DNA of 64,000 nucleotides from Maricaulis sp965242785 (GCA_965242785.1 CBDETA010000004.1:248001-312000); one strand, 5' to 3'. Shown: positions 1-10,606, numbered from the stretch's first letter. Program-made: numbers and translations. The notes: generated by a model from the sequence alone, not told the origin.

Positions 1-73
1 GAGAACAGGAAGGAAGAGCAGAACTGTTCCCCGCTTGCGTGACGATATCAACGAACTCTGCTAAGCGAATGAT

Positions 74-1330
74 ATGAATGCGACTCCGAAGACAGTGGAC
101 AGCGCCAAGACGCGCCGGTTCCAGCAAAAGCGCGAGCTGATCCTCGACGCCGCCGCCCGGCTGATCAACCAGCACGGCGTGCGCGGCATGACATTTGTCG
201 ACGTGGCGCAGCTGGTCGACCTGAACACGACCAGCATCACCTATTATTTCAAGCGCAAGGAATTGCTGGCCGCGGCCGTGCTCGAGCGCTCGCTGCAGCG
301 GCTGGAAGCCCTGATCGAGGAAGCCGCGCTGGGCCAGACACCGCAGGAGCGGATTGCCCGCTATATCCGGCTGAACTTCCAGCTGCACGCGGCGATCAAC
401 CGGCAGGAAGAACGCCCGATCGCGGTGCTGTCGGACATTCGCGCGCTGAACGAGCCCTATAATTCGGACCTGACGACGCGCTATGTGCAGGTCTTCCGCA
501 AGCTGCGCACCTTCTTCGACGCGCCGCGCTCGGAAGACGACAAGGTCCTCAACACCATCCGCGCCCACGTGTTGGTCCAGAACATGTTCTGGATCCCGGC
601 CTGGATCGGCCAGTATTCGACCAGCGACTACGAACGCGTCAGCGAGCGCATGATCGAGATCTTCGAGCATGGCTTTGCGCCCAAGGGCGCCAAGTGGGCG
701 CCGCATCTGCTGCCGATCGACGAAACCACTTTGCGCGTCGGCATCGAGGGCATGCCGGGCAATTTTGCCCGTGCGGCGACCTTCCTGATCAATGAGCGCG
801 GCTATCGCGGTGCGTCGGTCGAACAGATTGCGTCGGAACTGAACGTCACCAAGGGCAGCTTCTACCACCACCTGGAAGCCAAGGACGAGCTGGTGCTGGA
901 ATGCTTCCGGCGCTCCTATGGCCGGGTCTCGCTGGTCCAGCGGGCCGCGATCAAGGCCGGCGGCGACCAGTGGCAGATGCTGGTCTCGGCCATGGTGACG
1001 CTGCTCAACATCCAGCTGTTCAGCGAATTTCCGCTGCTGCGGACCACGGCCCTGCAGGCCCTGCCGACCGAGCTGCGGGATGATGTCATCGAAGCCTCCA
1101 ACCGGGTCGCCCGGCGCTTTGCCGGCATGCTGATCGACGGCGTGACCGAAGGCTCGGTGCGCGCGATCGATCCGCTGATCGCCTCGCAGCTGCTGGTGAG
1201 CTCGCTCAACTCGGCCTATGACCTGCGCGACTGGATCCAGAATTTCCCGCAGGAAAAGACCTTCGCCTTCATCGGCTCGACCCTGGCCTTCGGTCTGTTT
1301 GCCGATCCACCGGCGCCGCGGCTGGGCTGA
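74..1330 (+). CDS. Tandem TetR/AcrR-type transcriptional regulator (two TetR units in one chain)
   Basis: The 418-residue protein is about twice the length of a normal TetR regulator. It contains two TetR-type DNA-binding domains. The first has its helix-turn-helix around residues 40-59 (TSITYYFKRKELL is typical of the recognition helix and following turn). The second lies around residues 245-264 and carries GSFYHHLEAKDEL. Each is followed by a helical region that would be a ligand or dimer domain. A protein with both halves could bind two half-sites as a single chain. No target is visible directly. The nearest genes are a TonB receptor and lipid/acyl-CoA genes on the opposite strand, so control of lipid uptake or breakdown is a guess. 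A strong bidirectional terminator follows. Confidence 0.88.
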   Translation: MNATPKTVDSAKTRRFQQKRELILDAAARLINQHGVRGMTFVDVAQLVDLNTTSITYYFKRKELLAAAVLERSLQRLEALIEEAALGQTPQERIARYIRLNFQLHAAINRQEERPIAVLSDIRALNEPYNSDLTTRYVQVFRKLRTFFDAPRSEDDKVLNTIRAHVLVQNMFWIPAWIGQYSTSDYERVSERMIEIFEHGFAPKGAKWAPHLLPIDETTLRVGIEGMPGNFARAATFLINERGYRGASVEQIASELNVTKGSFYHHLEAKDELVLECFRRSYGRVSLVQRAAIKAGGDQWQMLVSAMVTLLNIQLFSEFPLLRTTALQALPTELRDDVIEASNRVARRFAGMLIDGVTEGSVRAIDPLIASQLLVSSLNSAYDLRDWIQNFPQEKTFAFIGSTLAFGLFADPPAPRLG

Positions 1331-1351
1331 CACTTTACACAAGCCGACACG

Positions 1352-1384
1352 AAAAGGCCCCGGTCAACGACCGGGGCCTTTCCT
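1352..1384. terminator. Bidirectional intrinsic terminator
   Basis: A 12-bp perfect stem (AAGGCCCCGGTC with its complement) closes a three-base loop. It is flanked by four A on the left and a T-rich run on the right. It sits between the convergent TetR gene and the TonB receptor gene and can serve both. Confidence 0.9.
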
Positions 1385-1404
1385 GTTGGGGCTGTGCCCG
1401 TGAC

Positions 1405-4344
1405 CTAGAATTCGGTCGAGACGCCCAGACGGAACATCCGGCCCAGCGGATTGCCGGTGAACGGATCGTAATTGTAGTCCAGACGCGCCAGCGCCGGATC
1501 CTCATCGGTGATGTTCAGCGCCGTGAACGAGAAGGTCGTCGCTTCGCCGAAATTGTAGATGAGGTTGAAGTCAAATGTGGTCTGGCTATCGATCGTCGCA
1601 CCCTGCATCAGCACCGGATTGCCGGCGATGTAGGGATTGGGCGCAAACGGCCCCGTCCCCAGATCGGCGCGCTGATCGCGATAGCTGTCGATATAGTTCA
1701 TCGTCAGCCGACCATCGAAGGCCCCGTGCGTATACTCCAGGAAGGCGCGCGCCTTCCATTGCGGCACGGGATAGGCTGTGGTCTGGAAGTTGAGATAGCC
1801 CACGCCGTCAAAACCGTCCTGGACCTGGATGCCCTCGACAGTCTCGGCACCCAGTTCATTGCCGATCATGTAGGTGGCCGTCACGCCGCCATTGAGATCG
1901 CCGCCAGCCACTTCACCGAAGTCATAGTTGATGATGAAGTCGATGCCGGAACTGGTCAGGCTGCCGCCATTGACCCAGCCGGTGCGGACCCGGGAGATGT
2001 TGGACACCGCACAGGTGCCCGCGCCCGGAACGCCACCGCCATCATTGAACTGGAAGCGCTCGCGCAACCCGTCAAATGCCGGATCGGTACAATTGGCCAG
2101 GTTGGCAAACATGGTCTCGACCATGCCGGAGAGCGGCTCCACCGTGATGGTGTCCTCGATCTCATAGCGGAAGAAGTCGACACTGGCCGTGAACGGGCCG
2201 GTATCCACCAAAAGGCCGACCGAGTAGTTGGTCGCCGATTCCGGTGCCAGGTTCGGATTGCCGAAGACATCGACCGGGCGGAAGCTTGACGCGATCACCT
2301 GCAGCGAGGTGACATTCCGGTTGGCCAGCTGCTGCGCCGGCGGGCCACGGAAGGTCGTCGCCACCGAGCCCCGCAGGGCGAAGGTGTCGTTGATCTGCCA
2401 ACGCGCGGTGATCTTCGGGTCAAAGGTCGACCCGGTGCCGCCACCATAGTCTTCATAGCGCGCCGCCAGCTGGACATTGAAATCGTCCGTCACCGGCAGT
2501 TGCAGCTCGCCGAAGACGGCATAGACGTCATTGTCCGCCGTCGTGTCGGCATTGGAGCCGAGGAAGGCCAGCGCGCCATTGGCCGGATTACACGTCGTAT
2601 TGCCATAGACCGGCGTATCGCGGCACGGATTGACGGCGATATTGTTGTTGTCGCCATAGATCGCAGAGAAATGGTTCTGCCGGTACTGGACGCCCAGCCC
2701 GTAGAACACATCGCCCCCGGCCATCTCCCAGCCCGTCCGGCCGGACAGGGTGGCGTCAAGGACGAAGAGCTCGGTCTCCAGGAAGGTCGAGGAGTTGACG
2801 AAGAACCAGTTGATCAGCTCGGCGGAATTCTGGTTCGGCTCGCTGCCCGGGCGCTCGGTTCCGTTGACTGCGTCATGCGTGGCCTGGTTGCCGAACGGGT
2901 TCAGCCACAGACAGCCGCCCGTACCGGGCGCGCCGGCAAACGGCGTACAGTTCGGGCCACCATAGCCCAAAAGGCCCAGCTGGACCCTGTCACCGAATGA
3001 GTCGCGACCGTCGAAATAGCGCTCGAACTTGTGATAGGTCGCGGCCAGATCGAGCTGGGTGTCATTGCCCAGATCGAAGGACAAGCCGGAAGACACCCGA
3101 AAGCTGTCATTCTCGCGGAAGCCGAGGCCGGATCCGAGTTCATTGCCGGAATCCCGCAGCGCCGGATTGCCGCCTGCCAGCAAGGGGCGGAACAACAGGG
3201 TCGGGAACAGGGCCGCAACGGTTGTGGCCGGGACATAACCCGGGTTTTCCGTCACCATCTGGATGAAGCCCGGATTGTTCGCCGGCACGATGAAGCCGCT
3301 GGGCGAACCGCCGACGGAGGCCGAGGGCGGCTGGGTCAGCAGGTACATCGGTGAGGTGCGATAGCGCGGCACCTCGTCATTGCCGTAGAGAATGCTGAAG
3401 TCCCAGGTGATGTTGTCGGAAAGGTCCACTTCGAGTTGAGCGTAAAGCTGGAAGCGGTCCTCTTCCTCAACCAGGTTGTCGAAGCCCGTATACTGCGTCC
3501 GACACCAGCCGGCCGCCGTGACATAACCACCCAGCACGGCACAATCCGGGTCGGCTCGAAGACCACCGATCGGCGCCACGCCCACGCCAGGAATCACCCC
3601 CAGCGGCAGGAAGGTTGCCGGATTGCCCCCGCCGGTCCAACCGCCTTCGGGATTCTCTTCGAAGGGCCGGACTGCAAAGTCGCGATCCATCGCCAGCAGT
3701 TCGGAACGGTGCTGATAGCCCGCCGCCAGTAGCAGGCTGACATTGTCCCCCTGATAGCCATAGCTGGCTTGCAGGCTGTAATCGCCATCGCTGTCGCTGA
3801 CGAACGTGTAGTCGCCCCCGAAGCGGAAGCCGTCCTGGTCCGAACGCGTGATGAAGTTGACCACGCCCGCCACGGCATCCGAGCCGTAGATCGCCGCCGC
3901 GCCATCCTTCAGGATTTCGATGCGCCCGATCGCTGCGTGCGGCAACAGGTTAACATCGACAAAGGGCGTCCCCGTACCGGCTTCGACCAGCCGGCGATTG
4001 TTCAGCAGAACCAGCGTTCGCTGCGGGCTCAGGCCCCGCAGATTGACCGAGGCCATGCCCTCGGTGGCCTGCGACCGGCTGTCAAACTGGTTGGTATCCC
4101 CGATGACGCCGCTGGATACCGGCAGCGCCTTGATCAGTTCGACCGGCGACGGATTGCCCAGCCGCGCGAGTTCCTCGGCCGAAAGCACGTCCACCGGCAA
4201 GGCAGCGTCCTCCGGTGTCCCCTGAATTACCGAACCTGTCACAATGATGACGTCGTCTTGCGCCAACGCCGCGGAATTGATCCCCGCAGTCAACGCAAGG
4301 GCAGTCAGCGCGCTGCTCGCGCGCATGAGACCCTTTACAGTCAT
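1405..4344 (-). CDS. TonB-dependent outer-membrane receptor
   Basis: This 979-residue protein is an outer-membrane beta-barrel for TonB-driven uptake of a large substrate. A signal peptide ends near ALAQ (about residue 29). It is followed by a TonB-box-like DDVIIVTGSV and a plug domain with the signature NLRGLSPQRTLVLLNNRRL, KDGAAAIYGSDAVAGVVNF and a long barrel ending in phenylalanine (STEF), as barrels usually do. The start at 4344 was chosen because GGGAGGAG lies just upstream and the signal peptide begins there; a longer reading frame would add 14 residues before the signal peptide. The gene is first of a same-strand run with an MFS carrier, DUF35 protein and SCP-x-like thiolase nearby, but 136 bp and opposite operon polarity leave co-transcription uncertain. 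The substrate is unknown. Confidence 0.93.
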   Translation of the reverse strand: MTVKGLMRASSALTALALTAGINSAALAQDDVIIVTGSVIQGTPEDAALPVDVLSAEELARLGNPSPVELIKALPVSSGVIGDTNQFDSRSQATEGMASVNLRGLSPQRTLVLLNNRRLVEAGTGTPFVDVNLLPHAAIGRIEILKDGAAAIYGSDAVAGVVNFITRSDQDGFRFGGDYTFVSDSDGDYSLQASYGYQGDNVSLLLAAGYQHRSELLAMDRDFAVRPFEENPEGGWTGGGNPATFLPLGVIPGVGVAPIGGLRADPDCAVLGGYVTAAGWCRTQYTGFDNLVEEEDRFQLYAQLEVDLSDNITWDFSILYGNDEVPRYRTSPMYLLTQPPSASVGGSPSGFIVPANNPGFIQMVTENPGYVPATTVAALFPTLLFRPLLAGGNPALRDSGNELGSGLGFRENDSFRVSSGLSFDLGNDTQLDLAATYHKFERYFDGRDSFGDRVQLGLLGYGGPNCTPFAGAPGTGGCLWLNPFGNQATHDAVNGTERPGSEPNQNSAELINWFFVNSSTFLETELFVLDATLSGRTGWEMAGGDVFYGLGVQYRQNHFSAIYGDNNNIAVNPCRDTPVYGNTTCNPANGALAFLGSNADTTADNDVYAVFGELQLPVTDDFNVQLAARYEDYGGGTGSTFDPKITARWQINDTFALRGSVATTFRGPPAQQLANRNVTSLQVIASSFRPVDVFGNPNLAPESATNYSVGLLVDTGPFTASVDFFRYEIEDTITVEPLSGMVETMFANLANCTDPAFDGLRERFQFNDGGGVPGAGTCAVSNISRVRTGWVNGGSLTSSGIDFIINYDFGEVAGGDLNGGVTATYMIGNELGAETVEGIQVQDGFDGVGYLNFQTTAYPVPQWKARAFLEYTHGAFDGRLTMNYIDSYRDQRADLGTGPFAPNPYIAGNPVLMQGATIDSQTTFDFNLIYNFGEATTFSFTALNITDEDPALARLDYNYDPFTGNPLGRMFRLGVSTEF

Positions 4345-4480
4345 TATCTCCTCCCAGACTGATGCGGCTGCCTTTATTTTTTGCATACCGCATATTCGAT
4401 TAGATCAATGGGAATTGATCAAGTCAAGAAGATAGAAGGATGTTTGCTTGTTATAACTGGCCAATCGCGCCAAGGCTTCC

Positions 4481-5833
4481 CTAGAGGTCAAGCATTTTCA
4501 GGCGACGCGGTTCGCGTACTCTCAATACGAGAACAGCCAGCGCCACAGCCAGACAAGCGATCGAGAGAACAAATACGGGAACCAGGCCGAACGCGGCCGC
4601 AATCACACCACCGATCACCGGCCCGAGGGTCGCAATGGAGGTCTCAGCGGTCGTCGAAAGCGCGAGCCGCATGGGCATGTCATCGCGATGCCCGAACTCC
4701 AGGACCAGTGTCGTCACGCTCATCATGTTACCAGACATCGCCGCGCCCAGCCCGAAAAAGGCAAGCAGGAAATGCCAGGGTTCGACGGCAAGCAGCATTC
4801 CGGTCAGCGAGATCAGCCAGAGGGCAACGGTGCCGATGAAGGTCAGGCGAAACCCGTACCGGTCCCCCAGAGTTCCCCAGACCAGGTTGGTCAGCGTGTC
4901 CGCGCCCAGGAAGGCCAGCGAGAAAAGGCCGATTGCGGCACCGTCAATCTCCATCTGCTGGCCGGCGCGCAGGATACAGAAGGGAATGGCAATCCGCCCC
5001 ATCGTCGCAAACAGCGATGCGACCAGGAAATTGCGATAGTCCCGGTCTGCCAGAAGGACCGGAAACTCCCGCAGCCGCTGCAGGAACGGCATCCGGGCTC
5101 TCACGGTGGGACTGCCCGGCTCACGCATGATCAGGAAGAGCGTCGCCAGCCCGGCACTCGTCAGCAGGAAGGCCACGAAGAAGGTGGTGGCATAGCCATT
5201 GCCGAACACATTGGGGCCGATCAGATAAACGCCGGCCCACCAGGAAAGGCCGGCCGCAATCGCCCCGCCGGCCAGGTTGCGCCAGGCCTGAAGCCGACCT
5301 CTCAGCCGCACCGGGATCACCTTGGCCAGCACGACCTGAAAGGCCACACGCTGGGAGCCCAGGAAAAAACCGAACAGGAAGAGAAAGAGGAAGCTCGCCA
5401 GCAGCAGAGAGGAGCCCGTCAGGAGCCAGCCGGCCAGCGCCAGCCCCAAAAGCTGGACGCGCATCAGCACGCCGATCGTCATCGCCGCCGGCATGACATG
5501 CCGACGATGCTCGATCTGGGCCGCACCCATGACGGGCGAGGCAATCGCGCCCGCCTGGATCAGGGCCTGACCCAGGCCGACCATGAAGGGCGAACCCGTC
5601 AGCATGTGGAGGTAGGCGGGCACGAAAGTGGGCGCAAAGATCAGGCGAAATCCGGTCATGCCCAACATGCCGTGAGTGAAATGCGCCAGATAGTTCCGCT
5701 TCAGATTGCCTTCGACGAAACGGTCATAGGCCCTCTCGCGCTGCGCCAACCGCACCCCCGAACGCTCCCCGGCCATCGCTGGATCGGCGCCCGGCTCACG
5801 CAAAGCCGGCTCCGCCGTGCAGGGCAAAGGCAC
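4481..5833 (-). CDS. Major facilitator superfamily transporter
   Basis: This 450-residue membrane protein has about twelve hydrophobic segments in two six-helix halves and an MFS-like loop (GDRYGFRLTFIG) in the middle of the second half. The start used is GTG at 5833; an internal ATG at 5776 (MAGERSG) is equally possible, because neither has a strong ribosome-binding site. The gene follows the DUF35 gene by 45 bp on the same strand, so it is probably the last gene of the operon that begins with the other MFS carrier at 8913. The substrate cannot be told from the sequence; the company of a thiolase suggests a fatty, steroid-like or aromatic acid or its breakdown product. Confidence 0.8.
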   Translation of the reverse strand: MPLPCTAEPALREPGADPAMAGERSGVRLAQRERAYDRFVEGNLKRNYLAHFTHGMLGMTGFRLIFAPTFVPAYLHMLTGSPFMVGLGQALIQAGAIASPVMGAAQIEHRRHVMPAAMTIGVLMRVQLLGLALAGWLLTGSSLLLASFLFLFLFGFFLGSQRVAFQVVLAKVIPVRLRGRLQAWRNLAGGAIAAGLSWWAGVYLIGPNVFGNGYATTFFVAFLLTSAGLATLFLIMREPGSPTVRARMPFLQRLREFPVLLADRDYRNFLVASLFATMGRIAIPFCILRAGQQMEIDGAAIGLFSLAFLGADTLTNLVWGTLGDRYGFRLTFIGTVALWLISLTGMLLAVEPWHFLLAFFGLGAAMSGNMMSVTTLVLEFGHRDDMPMRLALSTTAETSIATLGPVIGGVIAAAFGLVPVFVLSIACLAVALAVLVLRVREPRRLKMLDL

Positions 5834-5878
5834 AGACAGGATTGCCCATCCCGGATGAGGCAGGTGTGGTGGCCAGGC

Positions 5879-6277
5879 TCAACCTCCCCTGGGTGTGAAC
5901 ATGGGAATGGGAGGCGCGCCGTCTTCGGTTGGCTTGAAGACGACGCGCACGGGCTGGCCGATGGCCAGCGCGTCATGGTCGCAATCGACGATATTGGTCA
6001 GGATGGCGGGCCCTTCGGCGAGGGTGACATAGGCCACCGCGAAGGGGGCGCCTTCACCGCGGCGCATGACCGAGACCGAATAGATCTCGCCCTCACCCCG
6101 CGTTTCGACCCAGCGCGTGTCGGCCGAGCCGCAGTGCGGACAGATCGCGCGCGGATAGTAATGCGCCTTCGAGCAGTCCCCGCAGGTCTTGATCTTGAGG
6201 ATGCCATCGGCCGCCGCCTCCCAGAAAACGGCGGTCTCGGCATTGGGCTGCGGGGCGGGAAGCTTGCGCTCGCTCAT
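5879..6277 (-). CDS. Zn-ribbon OB-fold protein (DUF35/ChsH2-like partner of a thiolase)
   Basis: This 132-residue protein has an N-terminal rubredoxin-like zinc ribbon with Cys32, Cys35, Cys46 and Cys49 (CGDC...CPHCG), followed by an OB fold. DUF35 proteins of this kind bind acyl-CoA and form complexes with thiolase-like or hydratase partners in steroid side-chain and polyketide pathways. The ATG at 6277 overlaps the stop of the thiolase gene in an ATGA arrangement, which points to translational coupling and a physical complex with that thiolase. A longer reading frame to 6361 lies wholly inside the thiolase gene and is not the start. Confidence 0.9.
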   Translation of the reverse strand: MSERKLPAPQPNAETAVFWEAAADGILKIKTCGDCSKAHYYPRAICPHCGSADTRWVETRGEGEIYSVSVMRRGEGAPFAVAYVTLAEGPAILTNIVDCDHDALAIGQPVRVVFKPTEDGAPPIPMFTPRGG

Positions 6278-7431
6278 GACAGACGCTCCAGGATGACAGT
6301 GGCGGCGCCATGGCGTGCGCCCAGGGATCCGCCGATCCCGGTGGCCACGGCCAGGTCGCAATTGGGCACCTGAACGACCGGATGCGCCTCGCCGCGCAAC
6401 TGGCGCACGGCCTCGATCACCTTGGTGATGCCGCCGCGGAACATGGGGTGATTGTTACACAGCCCGCCGCCATCGGTGTTGAAGGGCAGCTGGCCGGTGC
6501 CGGAGATCAGATTGCCGTCGGCGACGAATTTCCCACCCTCGCCCTTTGCACAAAAGCCCAGGTCTTCCAGCTGGATGAGGACCGTGATGGTGAAACTGTC
6601 ATAGATCGAGGCGTATTTGATGTCGGCCGGCGTCACGCCGGCTTCGGCGAAGGCGGCCGGGCCGGACCGGGCCGCCGCGGAGACCGTGAGATCAAGACCC
6701 AGCCCGCCGGACGGTCCCTTGGTTGCCTCGCCGGCACCGCGCAGCGCGATCAGCGGGCGGTTGAGAGAGCGGGCAATCTCCGGCGCCACGACTACCAGCG
6801 CGCCGCCGCCATCCGTGGTCACGCAGCAATCCAGCCGGTGCAGCGGATCAGCAATCATCGGGCTTTCCAGCACATCCTCGACCGTGACCAGCTTGGGCAG
6901 CATGGCGTGCTGATTGTGCTGGGCATGGTGGGAGGCGGCGACCTTGATCCAGGCCAGCTGTTCGGACGTCGTGCCGTACTCGTGCATGTGGCGGGCCGCG
7001 CACATGCCGTAGGAGGTGTGGTTGGTCAGACCCACCCATTGCTCGAAGGCCTGCTCCGGCGCGCCCGGCCGGAAGCGCATCACAGTCTCCGAGCGCGGAC
7101 GTCCGGCCAGGGTGATCAGCGCGACCCGGCACTTGCCCGCGGCAATCGCCTGCGCCGCATGGGAGACATGCTGGATATAGGTGCAGCCCCCCATTTCGGT
7201 GGAGTCGGTGTGACGCACATTGAGGCCCAGATAATCCACCATCGAGATCGGCCCGAAACCCGGCGCGTCCGTGGCGCAGAAATACCCGTCCACATCCGCC
7301 AGCGACAGACTGGCATCGGCCAGCGCCCCGGCGGCACATTCGGCATGCAGCTGCGGCGTGGTCTTGTCGGGGGCCAGACGCGTGGGGTGTTCAAAGGCAC
7401 CGGCAATGCAGGCGGCGTGACGCAGGGACAT
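6274..7431 (-). CDS. SCP-x/lipid-transfer type thiolase (acetyl-CoA acetyltransferase-like)
   Basis: The 385-residue protein has the thiolase fold of the sterol-carrier-protein-X group rather than the classical FadA group. It has GGCTYIQHVSHA with Cys83 at the nucleophile region, a conserved NNHPMFRGG histidine segment near residue 330, and a C-terminal GGSLGARHGAA where classical thiolases carry a CxGxG motif. Such enzymes act as thiolases or retro-aldolases on acyl-CoA together with a DUF35 protein, and that partner is encoded immediately downstream with a 4-bp overlap. The gene follows the GPH-type carrier by 15 bp. Which acyl-CoA is cleaved is unknown; a steroid-like or branched substrate is an inference from the family. 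Confidence 0.85.
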   Translation of the reverse strand: MSLRHAACIAGAFEHPTRLAPDKTTPQLHAECAAGALADASLSLADVDGYFCATDAPGFGPISMVDYLGLNVRHTDSTEMGGCTYIQHVSHAAQAIAAGKCRVALITLAGRPRSETVMRFRPGAPEQAFEQWVGLTNHTSYGMCAARHMHEYGTTSEQLAWIKVAASHHAQHNQHAMLPKLVTVEDVLESPMIADPLHRLDCCVTTDGGGALVVVAPEIARSLNRPLIALRGAGEATKGPSGGLGLDLTVSAAARSGPAAFAEAGVTPADIKYASIYDSFTITVLIQLEDLGFCAKGEGGKFVADGNLISGTGQLPFNTDGGGLCNNHPMFRGGITKVIEAVRQLRGEAHPVVQVPNCDLAVATGIGGSLGARHGAATVILERLS

Positions 7432-7446
7432 GAAGGCTCCGGAAGG

Positions 7447-8913
7447 TCAGGTTCGGGTTTCGCGGATCTGGGCCGTTTCGCGGGCCCGGATGGAGGCCAG
7501 ATTGGCCTCGTGGCTGGCGCGGTCGATGCGGTAGAAATAGAGGAAGCAGGCGCCGCCGACATAGAGCAACACCATCATCGGGATGTAGAGCTGGGCCAGG
7601 CTGATGACGACATCCGGCTCGACCCCGGCTGTGCGGGCATCGTCGGGCATGCCGACCACGGCGAGCATGATCGCCGCCACCATGGCGCCAAAGCCGGAGG
7701 CGCATTTCTGCATGAAGGAATTGGCCGAATAGAACAGGCCTTCGGCACGCCGCCCGGTGCTGATCGAGCTCTCGTCGATGACATCCCCGATCATGGCATG
7801 CACCAGAATGGCCGACGAGATCGCACAGGAAGAATAGACCGCCGAGATCACGAACACGGCCGGCAGCAGCATCGGGTCGCCGTTGGCGTAGAAGCTGCCC
7901 AAGAGGCGCAGCGTGTAGGGCGAGACCGCCAGCAGGGCGCCGACAATGGCCAGAAGGAAGGCCGCGCCACGCTTGCCGAAGCGTTTGGAAATCCGCGGCG
8001 CGAACACCAGCGCCAGTCCGGCCCCCAGCAAGCCGTCCAGGGCGAGGATGGCCAGCTGGTCACTGGCAAAACCCCAGAGCAGGGAACCGAAATAGAGCAC
8101 CAGCGCAGCCGTCATCCCGATGGCGGTGTATTTCAGGACGCCAAAGCCCAGGATGGCGAGGAAGCCGCGATGGGAGAAAGTCCGGCCCATCATCACCAGG
8201 GTCTGGAACGGATTGCGGGTCCGGGGTGGCGGCAGGTTGCGCAGGTATTTGATGCGGTGGTGCGTGCCGGCCGTCGAGATCAGCACCGAGGTGATCATCA
8301 TCAGCGCGCCGATCAGGCCGAAGGTCACATACCCGCCTGGATTGGTGATGCCGTAAGGGTGTTCTGGGGTGGCCGCGAGTAGCAGCCACAGCGTGATGAA
8401 GGCCAGTCCGATGCCGCCGACATAGCCGAAGAAGAAACGGTAGCTGGCGATGGAGGTGCGCTCGTCATAATCAGTCGCCAGCTCTGGCGCGAGCGCGGAA
8501 GACGGGATTTCATAGAGCGTGATGAAGGTTCGCACACAGGACGCGACGATAACGATGTACCAGAACAGGCCCGCACCCTCGAGGCCATCCGGCGGGAACC
8601 ACAGCAGCAGGAAACTGCCGGCCGCCGGCAAGGCTGAGGCGTACATCAGCGGGTGCCGCCGCCCCCAACGCGTACGCAAGCTGTCAGAAATCTGCCCGAC
8701 AATGGGGTCGGACACGGCGTCCACGATCATCACCACCAGGATGGCAGCCCCGACCAGCGCCGCCGGTGCGCCGACCACGTAGTTGTAAAAGTAAAGCAGG
8801 AAGACCTTGAAGGCCGCGTCCTTGACGCCATAGGCCATCGACCCGAAGCCATAGAGAAACTTGGTCCGAAAGTTCAGCGGCGGCGCGTCCGCCGGGATTT
8901 GAATGTCTGTCAT
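7447..8913 (-). CDS. GPH-family cation symporter (MFS superfamily)
   Basis: The 488-residue protein has about twelve membrane segments and the typical glycoside-pentoside-hexuronide features: an N-terminal KFLYGFGSMAYGVKD, then DAVSDPIVGQISD and RTRWGRRHPLM in the first cytoplasmic loop. Members couple solute entry to sodium or protons. The ATG at 8913 is preceded by GGAGG (TGTGGAGGACGC), which fixes the start; a frame beginning 12 codons earlier has no such support. It leads the operon carrier-thiolase-DUF35-carrier, so the natural substrate may be a lipid-like acid or glycoside instead of a sugar. Confidence 0.87.
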   Translation of the reverse strand: MTDIQIPADAPPLNFRTKFLYGFGSMAYGVKDAAFKVFLLYFYNYVVGAPAALVGAAILVVMIVDAVSDPIVGQISDSLRTRWGRRHPLMYASALPAAGSFLLLWFPPDGLEGAGLFWYIVIVASCVRTFITLYEIPSSALAPELATDYDERTSIASYRFFFGYVGGIGLAFITLWLLLAATPEHPYGITNPGGYVTFGLIGALMMITSVLISTAGTHHRIKYLRNLPPPRTRNPFQTLVMMGRTFSHRGFLAILGFGVLKYTAIGMTAALVLYFGSLLWGFASDQLAILALDGLLGAGLALVFAPRISKRFGKRGAAFLLAIVGALLAVSPYTLRLLGSFYANGDPMLLPAVFVISAVYSSCAISSAILVHAMIGDVIDESSISTGRRAEGLFYSANSFMQKCASGFGAMVAAIMLAVVGMPDDARTAGVEPDVVISLAQLYIPMMVLLYVGGACFLYFYRIDRASHEANLASIRARETAQIRETRT

Positions 8914-9363
8914 GCGTCCTCCACAGGCCTGTAGCGGACTCGCGCGCACCGCCCCGTCATGGGCACAGCCCCCTCCCGGATATCAGCGCGCCGTCTTCAG
9001 CGTCGCGGCAATCTTCAATACCCGGGTATGACCATACCTGTATTTTGAAAACCGGCAAGACCGCATCAGGCAGGCAGTATCGGCAATCCCGCCTGAACAT
9101 GTCGGGCTCGACCTGCTATAATTTGAAGAATGGGTTCGGTTTTTTCTTGCAGGGAAACGCTCCCGGCGACTACAACCCTGACACCGACCCGACCGGGTTG
9201 GAGCGCGAAGAGGCCCCAGGTCACGGCAAGAAGGACCAGGCGCAACCAGGCAAGCCTGGTCTTCGAACTTTCCGCAAACCCGGTCTTCCGCCGCCGGTCG
9301 ACGGCGGACCATCACCGTCCGTTTCGCACGTGACACCAAAGAGAATTCAAAAGGGGAAGCCCC
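8914..9363. promoter_or_regulatory. Divergent intergenic control region with a palindrome at 9025-9038
   Basis: This 450-bp stretch separates the carrier/thiolase operon (minus) from the classical thiolase gene (plus) and holds no convincing gene. At 9025-9038 lies GGTATG-AC-CATACC, a perfect 6-bp inverted repeat with a 2-bp centre, about 112 bp upstream of the carrier start. Its size fits a dimeric repressor such as a TetR protein. No clear sigma-70 boxes could be assigned with confidence. The thiolase has a purine-rich ribosome site (AAAGGGGAAG) just before its ATG. Confidence 0.4.
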
Positions 9364-10536
<1,173 letters not shown>

Positions 10537-10558
10537 GCCCAGCGCGCATCACAATGAG

Positions 10559-10592
10559 AAAGGCCGCGGATCACTCCGCGGCCTTTTTCTTA
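10559..10592. terminator. Intrinsic terminator after the thiolase gene
   Basis: AAAGGCCGCGGA pairs perfectly with TCCGCGGCCTTT across a 4-base TCAC loop, followed by further T. It lies between the convergent thiolase and tesB genes and could act in both directions. Confidence 0.92.
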
Positions 10593-10606
10593 CCTGTGCG
10601 GATCGC

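Noticed and set aside
6310..8382. A 690-codon open frame antisense to the thiolase and carrier genes
   Set aside because: It spans two real genes on the other strand and their junction, and has no motif, ribosome site or sensible composition.
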